Assembly: GCF_009498455.1 (NCBI RefSeq)
Contig: NZ_CP045644.1
Location: 4,591,001 to 4,655,000, forward strand
Length of the DNA stretch: 64,000 nt
Origin: Variovorax paradoxus
GTDB lineage: Bacteria > Pseudomonadota > Gammaproteobacteria > Burkholderiales > Burkholderiaceae_C
Direction of reading: 5' to 3'
The notes beneath the pieces are model-generated. The model saw nothing but the letters and a program-made list of their open reading frames with translations. It was not told where the DNA came from and made no database searches. The position numbers and the translations under genes are program-made. Each line of letters opens with the position of its first letter. The first letter of the stretch is position 1. Positions 16,583 through 24,631 of the stretch are shown piece after piece.

Positions 16583-18042
16583 ACCACCATCACATCGGCA
16601 GGCACTGGATCAACGGAGAGTTCGTTGCATCGGGCGTCGAGCGCGCCGTGATCAATCCGGCGAACGGAGAGGCCGTCGGCTGCTATCACGATGGCGGCCT
16701 TGAAGAGGCTGCAGCGTCGATCGCCGCGGCCCAACGGACGTTCCATGGCTGCGAGTGGAAGAGCGACGGCGCCCGACGGGCGACGGCTCTCGGCCGCCTC
16801 GCGGACGCTTTCGAGCGCCGGGCCGCGGAACTCGCGGTGCTCATAAGCTTGGAGAACGGCAAGGTCGCAGCCGAGGCCGGCTTCGAAGTCAGCATGTTGT
16901 CGCGCACCTTGCGCTTTCAGGCAGGCCTTGCCATGCAGACCTTCGGTCGCGTCCTTGAGGGCAAGCCCGGATCAATGTCGATGGTGCTTCGCGAGCCGAT
17001 CGGGGTGTCGGGCCACATCATTCCCTGGAACTCGCCGGCGGTCCTGTTCGTCCGCTCGCTCGCACCGGCCCTGGCGGCCGGCACGACAGCCGTCGTGAAG
17101 ATGCCCGCGCAGTCTGCGCTGGTGGCCACCCTGATGGCCGAGATCATCGCGGAAGTGAAAGAGTTGCCCCGTGGCGCCGTGAACATCTTCATCGAGGGCG
17201 GTGCCGAGGGCGCGAAGCACATCGTTGATTCTCCGCTCGTGCCCGCCATCAGCTTCACCGGAAGCACGGCGACGGGACGAGCCATTGCCATTGCTGCGGC
17301 CCCACGCTTCAAGCGGCTGGGGCTGGAACTGGGTGGCAAGGGGCCGCATCTTGTCTTCGACGACGCCGACATCGTCGCAGCATTGCCCAAAATCGAGAAA
17401 TCGCTGACCGTGTTCGCGGGACAGTTTTGCATGACGGCGGGCCGCCTACTCGTGCAGCGCGGCGTCGCCGACGTCGTTCGCGAGGGGCTCGCCGCGCGGC
17501 TGCGCGCCGTGAAGGTCGGGCCGGCCAGTGATCCATCGAGCAGCATGGGTCCCCTGATCGACAAGCGCAGCGTCGATCGCGTCGAGCAGATGGTGCAGGA
17601 GGCCATTGCGCAGGGCGCCAAGGTCCTCGTGCGGGGTGGCCCCGTTACCGAGGGGCCGCTCTCGTGCGGCGCCTTCTATCGTCCGACGCTGCTGGAGATC
17701 CAGGATCTTTCCACGCGGATTGCGCGTGAAGAGGTCTTCGGGCCGGTGCAGGTGCTGCAGGTCTTCGACACCGAGCAGGAGGCAGTGGACTTGGCCAACG
17801 ACAGCGAATACGGGTTGAGCGCAAGCATCTGGAGCCGCGACGCGGACCGAGGCCTGCGCATTGCGCGTCAGCTGGAGACGGGGCTCGTGTCGATCAACGA
17901 CTGGATCAACTTCGGGGTGCAGTTCGAGATCGGTGGTGTGAAGGCCAGCGGCCTTGGTCGCATGGGCGGTCTTGGATCGATCGACGGATTCCTCGAATAC
18001 AAGCAGATCGGGCAGGTCTATCGGACCGCCGCAACCGAGTGA
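16579..18042 (+). CDS. Aldehyde dehydrogenase (vanillin dehydrogenase-like role)
   Basis: NAD(P)-dependent aldehyde dehydrogenase of 487 residues. The cofactor region has SFTGSTATGRA, the general base is Glu250 in LELGGKG and the nucleophile is Cys284 in GQFCMTAGR. It overlaps the CoA ligase by ATGA. Behind a hydratase-lyase it would oxidise the released aromatic aldehyde to the acid, the Vdh/HcaB role. Substrate assignment is from context. The N-terminus (MNHHHIGRHWINGEF) is a natural His-rich start. Confidence 0.9.
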   Translation: MNHHHIGRHWINGEFVASGVERAVINPANGEAVGCYHDGGLEEAAASIAAAQRTFHGCEWKSDGARRATALGRLADAFERRAAELAVLISLENGKVAAEAGFEVSMLSRTLRFQAGLAMQTFGRVLEGKPGSMSMVLREPIGVSGHIIPWNSPAVLFVRSLAPALAAGTTAVVKMPAQSALVATLMAEIIAEVKELPRGAVNIFIEGGAEGAKHIVDSPLVPAISFTGSTATGRAIAIAAAPRFKRLGLELGGKGPHLVFDDADIVAALPKIEKSLTVFAGQFCMTAGRLLVQRGVADVVREGLAARLRAVKVGPASDPSSSMGPLIDKRSVDRVEQMVQEAIAQGAKVLVRGGPVTEGPLSCGAFYRPTLLEIQDLSTRIAREEVFGPVQVLQVFDTEQEAVDLANDSEYGLSASIWSRDADRGLRIARQLETGLVSINDWINFGVQFEIGGVKASGLGRMGGLGSIDGFLEYKQIGQVYRTAATE

Positions 18043-18057
18043 CTTTGGGAGCAACGC

Positions 18058-19251
18058 GTGGATTTGAACTATTCCGATGACCAACTGATGCTTCGCGAGA
18101 GCGCCGACCGCTTCCTGAGCGAGAGGCATCAGTTCGAGCACTTCCGCAAGATCGAAGCCGCCGGCACGGCCTTCGACGAAGGCATCTGGCGCGCCTTCGC
18201 GCACCTGGGCTGGCTCGGCCTGCCGATCTCGGAGCGCAACGGTGGACTCGGCGGCGGTGCCATCGAGACCGCGATCGTCGCCGAAGCGCTCGGCAAGTCG
18301 CTCGTGCTGGCGCCGTACGTGTCCGCTGTCGTCCTCGCCGGAGGGCTGATGGACGAACTGGGAACGAGCGCCCAATGCAATGCCGTGCTCGGCCCGCTGG
18401 TCGAAGGGGCGGGCATTGCCGTCCTTGCACACGACGAGCGGCGGATGGGTGTGACCATGGCGGGAATCGACACGATGGCCGTGCGCGCGTCGACGGGAGC
18501 GGGCTACCGCATCGACGGCCACAAGACCATGGTGCTGGGGGGCGCCGGCGCGCGGACCTTCTTGGTCACGGCGCGCGTGGACCAGGCGTCCCATGGCGCC
18601 GCGAGAGTCGGCGTCTTCATCGTGCCGTCCGATGCGCGGGGTGTGGCCGTCAAGCCGTTTCGAACGGCGGACGGCGGACTCGCCGCGGACGTGTCATTCG
18701 CGGGCGTTGCAGTGGAGGGTGATGCCCTCCTGGGCGGGTGCGACGACGCGTCGGCGGCGTTGCGACTCGCGCTCGACCGCGCCGCCGCGGCGGTGTGCTG
18801 GGACGCTGTCGGAGCGATGGACGCGCTGCTGGCCGCGACGGTCGAATTCACCAAGCAGCGCGTGCAGTTCGGAAAACCGTTGTCGAGCTTCCAGGCGTTG
18901 CAACACCGCATGGCGGAGATGGCGGTGAAATGCACCGAAGCCCGAGCGACCGCATTGCTTGCGTCGCTGAGCCTTGAAGCCCCCGAGGATTGGCGTGTTC
19001 GGGGTGTGTCGGGTGCCAAGGCGAAGATCGGCAAGATCTCGCGAGACGTGGCGCATGAAGCGATCCAATTGCATGGCGCCATGGGCTTCAGCGACGAACT
19101 CCCGGTGGGGTGGTGGTTCAAGCGGCTGTTCGTGTTCGAGAACCTCTTCGGTTCCACCGGCCAGCACCTCGAGCGCTATCGCAGGGTCGTCAGTCAACCC
19201 GAGTTCCAGGCCGAATCGCTGCTGCGTTCGCCTGCGCTTGCCCCCAACTAG
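18058..19251 (+). CDS. Acyl-CoA dehydrogenase
   Basis: FAD-dependent dehydrogenase of 397 residues. Typical are the N-terminal LNYSDDQLMLRESADRFL, KQRVQFGKPLSSFQALQHRM in the C-terminal helical domain, and QLHGAMGFSDELPV near the end. It starts at GTG (18058) behind GGGAG. With the next gene it forms a tandem pair of about 400 residues each, an arrangement common for alpha/beta heteromeric acyl-CoA dehydrogenases of steroid and aromatic side chains. In the Acinetobacter hca operon a comparable enzyme (HcaD) desaturates dihydro-hydroxycinnamoyl-CoA, so the pair may feed saturated arylpropanoids into the hydratase-lyase. This role is inferred. Confidence 0.9.
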   Translation: MDLNYSDDQLMLRESADRFLSERHQFEHFRKIEAAGTAFDEGIWRAFAHLGWLGLPISERNGGLGGGAIETAIVAEALGKSLVLAPYVSAVVLAGGLMDELGTSAQCNAVLGPLVEGAGIAVLAHDERRMGVTMAGIDTMAVRASTGAGYRIDGHKTMVLGGAGARTFLVTARVDQASHGAARVGVFIVPSDARGVAVKPFRTADGGLAADVSFAGVAVEGDALLGGCDDASAALRLALDRAAAAVCWDAVGAMDALLAATVEFTKQRVQFGKPLSSFQALQHRMAEMAVKCTEARATALLASLSLEAPEDWRVRGVSGAKAKIGKISRDVAHEAIQLHGAMGFSDELPVGWWFKRLFVFENLFGSTGQHLERYRRVVSQPEFQAESLLRSPALAPN

Positions 19252-19264
19252 CCGAGGAATAACC

Positions 19265-20467
19265 ATGGATCTGTTCTTGTCCGAAGAGGAAGTCGCATTC
19301 CGGGACGAAGTGCGCGCCTTCCTCGATGCCGAACTCGACCCCGGCTTGCGTCGGTCCGAGCGGTTGAATCCCTGCTTCATTGCGCATCCTTCATACGGCC
19401 TCCTGTGGCAGGCGAAGCTCGCTCGTCGGGGTTGGGCTGTGCCCACCTGGCCGACCGAGCACGGTGGGCCGGCCTGGACCCTGACGCAGCGCTACATCTT
19501 CGACCAGGAATGCGAGCGGCGCGGTGAGCCGCGCTTCCGCACCCAGGGCATCAAGATGCTCGCACCAGTGTTGATGCGCTATGGAACGCCTGCCCAGAAG
19601 ATGCACTACCTGCCTCGGATCATCTCTGGCGAACACGTCTGGGCCCAGGGCTACTCGGAACCCGGTGCCGGCTCCGACCTGGCTGCGCTGCGCACAAAGG
19701 CCGTGCGCGACGGCGACGACTACGTGGTGAACGGTTCGAAGATCTGGGCCAGCATGGCCCATGAGTCGACGCACATCTTCAGTCTGGTGCGCACGGCGGA
19801 CACGGGCAAGAAGCAGGAAGGCATCACGTTCCTGCTGATGGCGCTGGATGCCCCTGGGATCACGATCCGGCCGATCAAATCGATTTGCGGAAGCCACGAG
19901 TTCAATGAAGTCTTCTTCGACAACGTGCGCGTGCCCGTCGGCAACCGCGTCGGCGAGGAGAACAGCGGCTGGGAGGTGACCAAGTACCTGCTTGAGTTTG
20001 AACGAGGAGGCAATCCCGCCGGCGGCATGCTGCGGGCGTGGCACGGCCGTCTGCTCAGGTTGGCGTCGGTGCCAGGCCCCGACGGGGGGCGAGCGATCGA
20101 CGACCCGGTGTTCGCGACGCAATTCGCCGAGATCGGGATGGACATCGACGCGAACGACATGATCGAACTCACGGCCATGTCGAAGGTGCAGGCAGGCGGA
20201 AACCCCGGGGCGATCGCTTCGTCAGTGATGAAGCTCGAACGCAGCCGGATCCGGCAAGCGATCAGCGAACTGGCAGCGATGGTCGTCGGCATGGATGCGG
20301 TCCGGTGGGAGACGAGCCGGCCCTTGACGGATCTTCCCGAAGCGCCGCAGATCGAAGAGGAGCGCATGATGGCCTCGGCCATCTACTTCAACTCGCGCTC
20401 GCAGAGCCTACTGGGCGGCTCGAACGAGATCCAGTTGGAGATCATCGCCCGGGACCTGCTGCGCTGA
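19265..20467 (+). CDS. Acyl-CoA dehydrogenase
   Basis: Second acyl-CoA dehydrogenase, 400 residues, 13 bp after the first. Conserved FAD/substrate segments are WAQGYSEPGAGSDLAALRT and DDYVVNGSKIW in the middle domain, and LLGGSNEIQLEIIARDLL at the C-terminus. The ATG at 19265 has a good ribosome site (GCCGAGGAATAACC); the frame extending back to 18974 lies inside the first gene and is not real. It probably acts with its neighbour on one acyl-CoA substrate, either as a heteromer or as two specificities. Confidence 0.91.
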   Translation: MDLFLSEEEVAFRDEVRAFLDAELDPGLRRSERLNPCFIAHPSYGLLWQAKLARRGWAVPTWPTEHGGPAWTLTQRYIFDQECERRGEPRFRTQGIKMLAPVLMRYGTPAQKMHYLPRIISGEHVWAQGYSEPGAGSDLAALRTKAVRDGDDYVVNGSKIWASMAHESTHIFSLVRTADTGKKQEGITFLLMALDAPGITIRPIKSICGSHEFNEVFFDNVRVPVGNRVGEENSGWEVTKYLLEFERGGNPAGGMLRAWHGRLLRLASVPGPDGGRAIDDPVFATQFAEIGMDIDANDMIELTAMSKVQAGGNPGAIASSVMKLERSRIRQAISELAAMVVGMDAVRWETSRPLTDLPEAPQIEEERMMASAIYFNSRSQSLLGGSNEIQLEIIARDLLR

Positions 20468-20498
20468 GTGAAAGGACATTAGTGACTGGAGACAAAAA

Positions 20499-21674
20499 AT
20501 GAGCGACACACAACCGCGATCTGTGCCCGAGACGATGATGGCAGCGCGCCTTCATGCCATCGGCGAACCACTACGAATCGACCGCATCCCCGTGCCGAGA
20601 CCTCGGGCTTTCGACGTGCTCGTGGAAGTCAAGGCCTGCGGCATCGTGCCCAACATGCGCCGCGTGATCGGGAACTTCTTCGGCACGCAGACGCCCGATG
20701 CCAAGCTCTTCCCGCAGCTTCCCGCTATCTTCGGGCTGGACCCCGTCGGCGTCGTTGCAGAGGTAGGCGATCACGTCACGGGCGTAAAAGTCGGCGAGCG
20801 CGTCTACGTGAATCCCGCCCGCAGTTGCGGCTCATGCCGGATGTGCCGCCTCGGGCGCACGCTCGATTGCCCCGTGTTCACCTTCCAGGGCTACTTCGGC
20901 CGCTCGCGCGAGTTGATGTCCGCCTATCCCTACGGCGGGTTCTCGCAATACATCACCGCGCCTTCGAACGCGCTCGTGAAGCTTCCGGCGAACGTCAGGG
21001 ATGAAGCGGCGGCCCGTCTGGGCTATCTCGGAACGGCGTATGGCGCGATGAAACGGATTCAGGTGGGACCGGGCGATGTGCTGCTCGTCAATGGGATCAG
21101 CGGGACGCTCGGCTTGTGCGCTGCGCTGCTCGGACTGGCGATGGGAGCGCGCCGCATCCTCGGGACCGGGCGCAACGCCGCGCTGCTGGAAAAGGTCAAG
21201 GCCATCGCGCCCGAACGCATCTTTGTCCAGGCCCTGCGGGACGAGCCAGCTGTCGTCGCCAGTCCGTCGACTGATCCCTTGCACATCTGGACGCGCGAGC
21301 TGACGGACGGTTGGGGCGTCGACGCGATGATCGACTGTCTGCCGCCCGGCGCGCCCGCGAGCGCCATGGTTCGCGCGCTGCATTCGCTGCGTCGCGGTGG
21401 CAGGGCTGTCAATGTCGGTGCGGTCACCGAGCCGCTCTCCGTCAATGCGTTCTGGCTCTGCGCAAACAGGATCGCGCTCGAAGGATCGGTGTGGTTCACG
21501 ACGGCAGAGGGAGAAGAGATTGCCGCCATGGCGTCGACCGGATCGCTCGACCTTTCTTGCCTTGAGCACCGGATCGTCTCGTTGGACAAGATCAACGAAC
21601 TGCTGGACCAGATGCCCAGCAACACGGACGGCGGCTTCGCCAACTATGTGATCGATCCGACCCCCGTCGGTTGA
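20499..21674 (+). CDS. MDR-family dehydrogenase/reductase with structural but no catalytic zinc site
   Basis: Protein of 391 residues, paralogous to 1629-2771 and 39256-40368. Structural-zinc cysteines are at 110, 113, 116 and 124. The catalytic positions are changed as in the paralogues: GIV for Gly-x-Cys, GLD for Gly-His-Glu and LGYLG at the later Cys. Segments YPYGGFSQYITAP and SGTLGLCAALLGLAMGARR (cofactor loop) are typical of this subgroup. The ribosome site is CTGGAGACAAAAA. It is the last gene of the arylpropanoid-type operon and may reduce an enoyl or keto intermediate; no substrate is evident. Confidence 0.83.
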   Translation: MSDTQPRSVPETMMAARLHAIGEPLRIDRIPVPRPRAFDVLVEVKACGIVPNMRRVIGNFFGTQTPDAKLFPQLPAIFGLDPVGVVAEVGDHVTGVKVGERVYVNPARSCGSCRMCRLGRTLDCPVFTFQGYFGRSRELMSAYPYGGFSQYITAPSNALVKLPANVRDEAAARLGYLGTAYGAMKRIQVGPGDVLLVNGISGTLGLCAALLGLAMGARRILGTGRNAALLEKVKAIAPERIFVQALRDEPAVVASPSTDPLHIWTRELTDGWGVDAMIDCLPPGAPASAMVRALHSLRRGGRAVNVGAVTEPLSVNAFWLCANRIALEGSVWFTTAEGEEIAAMASTGSLDLSCLEHRIVSLDKINELLDQMPSNTDGGFANYVIDPTPVG

Positions 21675-21682
21675 ATGGATGC

Positions 21683-21705
21683 GTACCCGGGCAAAATCCG
21701 GGTAC
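21683..21705. promoter_or_regulatory. 23-bp perfect inverted repeat (8-7-8) touching the IclR start codon
   Basis: Arms GTACCCGG and CCGGGTAC with a 7-bp AT-richer centre end directly before the ATG at 21706 and begin 8 bp after the stop of the MDR gene. It could be an autoregulatory operator, or in RNA a hairpin covering the ribosome site. No T-tract follows, so a simple terminator is less likely. Confidence 0.45.
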
Positions 21706-22509
21706 ATGAAAGATCATTCCAGCGCTCCGGACGGTGGCTCGCTCAAGCGAGGTGCGCTGCTCCTCAAGATTCTCGCCATGGCCGGCACGCGCGGGCTTTC
21801 GCTGACGCAGATTGCGGAGCGCGCGGGGCTTCCGCATCCGACCGCCCATCGCGTCCTGCGCCAGCTCGTCGAGGAACGGCTGGTCGCCCGCAATGTCGAG
21901 CTCAAGCGGTATCGCCTCGGTCCGCTGGTGCATGAACTGGGGGTGGCAGGTGCCACGTTGTACGACCTGCGCGACCTGTGCGATGGCCCCATGCATGTCC
22001 TCTCGGAAGAGACGACCGATACCGTCTACCTCGTCGTTCGCAGCGGATTTGAGGCGGTCTGCATGCACCGGCTCGAGGGTTCGTTTCCCATCCGCACGCT
22101 GGTGCTCGACGTCGGAAGCCGCCGGCCCATGGGTGTCGGGGCAGGGGGGCTCGCACTGCTTGCCGCCCTCCAGGACGAAGAGCGCAAACAGGTGCTGGCG
22201 CGCGTCGGCGCGAAGCTGAGCACATTCGGAAAGCTCACGCCCGAAGAAGTCGATCGTTCATGCACGGCCACGAAAAAGCGAGGCTTCTCGATCATCCAGG
22301 ACACCGTGAACCTCGGTGTCAGCGCGGTGGGCAGGGTGTTCCTCGATCCGATGGGGCAGCCGCTGGGGGCCATCAGCGTGGCTGCGCTTTCCCATCGGAT
22401 GCCCTCGCAGCGCATCGCAAGGATTGCGGAACTTCTCAAGGACGCGTGCACGGCCATTGAGCGCCGGATGGGCGACCAGCGCCAAGGCGGGTGGCAGACG
22501 GGCGCCTGA
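21706..22509 (+). CDS. IclR-family transcriptional regulator (paralogue of 12510-13337)
   Basis: Regulator of 267 residues with the same architecture as the IclR protein at 12510: helix-turn-helix region SLKRGALLLKILAMAGTRG and LPHPTAHRVLRQL, then an effector domain with VVRSGFEAVCMHR and MGVGAGGLALLAAL. The two align closely throughout, implying duplication. I choose ATG 21706; an in-frame ATG at 21679 would place the palindrome 21683-21705 inside the coding region. It follows the operon on the same strand, so it may be cotranscribed with it or made from its own promoter. Confidence 0.88.
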   Translation: MKDHSSAPDGGSLKRGALLLKILAMAGTRGLSLTQIAERAGLPHPTAHRVLRQLVEERLVARNVELKRYRLGPLVHELGVAGATLYDLRDLCDGPMHVLSEETTDTVYLVVRSGFEAVCMHRLEGSFPIRTLVLDVGSRRPMGVGAGGLALLAALQDEERKQVLARVGAKLSTFGKLTPEEVDRSCTATKKRGFSIIQDTVNLGVSAVGRVFLDPMGQPLGAISVAALSHRMPSQRIARIAELLKDACTAIERRMGDQRQGGWQTGA

Positions 22510-22510
22510 G

Positions 22511-22573
22511 TCGGCGCACCGCGGCGTGCGCGGCACCCGATCAGGCGCGTGCCGCGGCTGCCCGGTGCGCCGA
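22511..22573. terminator. Long nested hairpin between convergent genes, probable bidirectional terminator
   Basis: An outer 11-bp perfect arm pair (TCGGCGCACCG, 22511-22521; complement 22563-22573) encloses an inner 8-bp pair (CGCGGCAC, 22529-22536; complement 22549-22556). It fills the 72 bp between the IclR stop (22509) and the convergent TctC stop (22582). There is no T-tract, so it may block transcription as a strong GC hairpin or protect mRNA ends. Confidence 0.5.
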
Positions 22574-22581
22574 AGTGCTGC

Positions 22582-23550
22582 TCAGTCGAGCGTGATTCCC
22601 TTGGAACGGATCAGCGCCGGCCAGATCGCCATGTCCTGTGTCCACTGCTGCTTCATCTGTGCGCTCGTCGTCGGCAGCGGCTCGGCCCCCATGTCGCGCA
22701 GACGGGCCTGCACATCGCGATCGCTCAGCGCCAGCTGCAGTTCGCTCGAGAGTTTGTCGATGACCTCGGGCGGCGTCTTCGCCGGGGCCACGACGCTCAA
22801 GTACGACGGGGGCACACGCGTAGTCAGATTCAGTTGCACAAGCGACGGAACACCCGGGAGGTCGGTCAGTGGTTGTGCGTTGAACGTCGCCAACACCTTC
22901 AGCTTGCCGCCTTTGATGTGGCCGATCGCGCTCGTGAGGTCCGCGATCATGACGGGCACCACGCCGGCCATCACGTCCTGCAGCGCTGCCGCGCCGCCCT
23001 TGTACGGCACGTGCGCCAGCTTCAACTGCGCTTGGTCCTTTAGGAACTCCAGCGCGACATGGTGCGGTCCTCCGATGCCCGACGTGGCCACCGGAAACTT
23101 TTCGGGCGTCGCGCGCATGTCCGCGACCAGTTGGCGGACGTCCTCGTAGCCCGAACCGGGATGGACCGCCAGCAGCAGCGGCACGCGAGCCAGCAGGCCG
23201 ACCGGCGCGAAATCCCGGACGGGGTCGTAGGGTAACTTCGCGTAGAGGGCCGTGCTGAACATGATCGTTCCCGGGTCTGCGGCCAGGATCGTGTAGCCGT
23301 CCGGCGTGGACTTGGCCACGTAGTCGGCGGCGATGGTAGTGCCCGCGCCCGGTTTGTTGTCCACCACGAGGGGCTGGGCCATCTGCTTTTGCATCTGGGT
23401 TCCGACCAGCCGGGCCACGATGTCGGTTCCCCCTCCTGCGGGCGTTCCCACGACCCACTTGATCGGGCGCGACGGAAACGACTCTTGCGAGCGCGCAGGT
23501 CCGTGGACGGCGCATGCGAGGACGATCGAAACTGCCAGCAGCTTTCTCAT
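22582..23550 (-). CDS. Bug/TctC-family periplasmic solute receptor
   Basis: Receptor of 322 residues with a signal peptide (residues about 1-21, ending ARSQ) and the hallmark SFPSRPIKWVVGTPAGGGTD, then HVPYKGGAAALQDVMAG. The start at 23550 has the ribosome site GGAGACAACGC; the longer frame to 23733 adds an unlikely Arg/His-rich leader. Like the other four in this window it has no tctA/tctB partners nearby. The next upstream gene on its strand is the MarR regulator, with 287 bp between them that show no other gene. Confidence 0.9.
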   Translation of the reverse strand: MRKLLAVSIVLACAVHGPARSQESFPSRPIKWVVGTPAGGGTDIVARLVGTQMQKQMAQPLVVDNKPGAGTTIAADYVAKSTPDGYTILAADPGTIMFSTALYAKLPYDPVRDFAPVGLLARVPLLLAVHPGSGYEDVRQLVADMRATPEKFPVATSGIGGPHHVALEFLKDQAQLKLAHVPYKGGAAALQDVMAGVVPVMIADLTSAIGHIKGGKLKVLATFNAQPLTDLPGVPSLVQLNLTTRVPPSYLSVVAPAKTPPEVIDKLSSELQLALSDRDVQARLRDMGAEPLPTTSAQMKQQWTQDMAIWPALIRSKGITLD

Positions 23551-23837
23551 GCGTTGTCTCCGTCTGTGAGTGCCGGATTGTTCCGGGTGATGCGCTCGGC
23601 AGCGGTCCACGTGTTCGATAGATGAAATCGGCCTGATGTCCCCGCAGATCGGAGCCGGCGAACGGGCGGCGTGCGGGGGCGCCTGCGGTCCGTGCGCCGG
23701 CATCGACATGGCTCCGGATGCCCGATTGGACACGGCCGCCGCGCGAGCTCAGGCGACAGGCGTGGTCTTCGGCTGCTGGGGACTCGCCTGTCGTCATGCC
23801 GGCGCGTCCGCTTCGCGCATGCGCCGATCTGCTGGCG

Positions 23838-24401
23838 CTAGCGAGGCGGATCTTGGTCGTCGGCGACCTTCGCGAGCAGTGATAGCAACAGCGTCCGTTC
23901 GCGTGCCGACAGGCACGCCGCTATCTTCTTTTCGAAGGATTGACTTGCAGCCTGATAGAGGTCGAGGTCCGCGTTCCCTCGATCCGTCAGGTGGAGCGCA
24001 TAAGCACGGCGGTCCTCGGTGGCGTTCCGCGACACGAGGCCCATGCGTTCAAGTTCGTCCACCACCTTGACGGTGCCAGGTCCCTTGATGCCGAGCAGTC
24101 CGCCTAGCGCCGCTTGGCTGATGCCGGGGTTGGCGCCGATGGCACAGAGCGCAGCGAAGCGAGCTGGCGAGAGATTGCCGCCGAGGTGAAGAACGAGAGC
24201 TTCGTCGCAGCGCACCTGGGCGCGCTTTATCGCATAGGCGAGGGAGCCGCTCAGGAGATCCCCGCGCTTGGCGGATCTCGTCGCCGGCGGCACGCCATCC
24301 CTGCCTCGCGCAGCGCCTGTCGCGCTGGCCGGGTTGGCGTCCTTTGTGCGGACGGGAGCGGGACGGGTGGACGTTCGGGTCACAGGCAGCCGATAGGACA
24401 T
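23838..24401 (-). CDS. MarR-family transcriptional regulator
   Basis: Regulator of 187 residues. A low-complexity, Ala/Arg-rich N-terminal tail (about 45 residues) precedes the winged helix-turn-helix: NLSPARFAALCAIGANPGIS, GGLLGIKGPGTVKVVDELE as recognition region, and the wing RNATEDRRAYALHLTDRG. C-terminal helices form the dimer interface. It is divergent from the ABC importer block, whose promoter carries an operator-like element (24457-24481) that recurs at 31506-31530 in front of the reductase gene. I infer that this protein controls both promoters and possibly its own. The true start could be one of several downstream codons, since the N-terminal tail is poorly conserved-looking. Confidence 0.87.
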   Translation of the reverse strand: MSYRLPVTRTSTRPAPVRTKDANPASATGAARGRDGVPPATRSAKRGDLLSGSLAYAIKRAQVRCDEALVLHLGGNLSPARFAALCAIGANPGISQAALGGLLGIKGPGTVKVVDELERMGLVSRNATEDRRAYALHLTDRGNADLDLYQAASQSFEKKIAACLSARERTLLLSLLAKVADDQDPPR

Positions 24402-24420
24402 GAAGATCGTTCAATTGTAG

Positions 24421-24449
24421 TTGACGGTGAACAGTGCTCTGGGTACATT
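24421..24449 (+). promoter_or_regulatory. Sigma-70-type promoter of the ABC importer/Rieske block
   Basis: TTGACG (24421-24426) and TACATT (24444-24449) with an ideal 17-bp spacer. The predicted start of transcription falls inside the adjacent operator-like element, leaving a leader of about 175 nt before the receptor gene. A matching promoter is at 31468-31497. Confidence 0.65.
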
Positions 24450-24456
24450 GATTCCA

Positions 24457-24481
24457 GGCAAATGATTTGCTAGGCGAACTA
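24457..24481. promoter_or_regulatory. Operator-like element A, candidate MarR binding site
   Basis: The element reads GGCAAAT, G, ATTTGC, then TAGGCGAACTA. It contains a perfect 13-bp palindrome (GCAAAT-G-ATTTGC) overlapping an imperfect one (TTTGC-TAG-GCGAA). 23 of its 25 positions recur at 31506-31530. It sits over the expected +1 of the promoter at 24421, 56 bp from the start of the divergent MarR gene: the classic position for repression. Confidence 0.65.
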
Positions 24482-24631
24482 TAAATAGCCGGGTCGGCCG
24501 CGCAGTGGCTTCGATAGCGCTGACGGCTCACAGCAGCAAGAGTCATGTCCGGATACCGAAATGGAACCCCGACTCGAGTCCGCTGAATGCCGAGAATCGG
24601 CTGGCCCTTGAAGTCGACAGAAGGAGACAAC

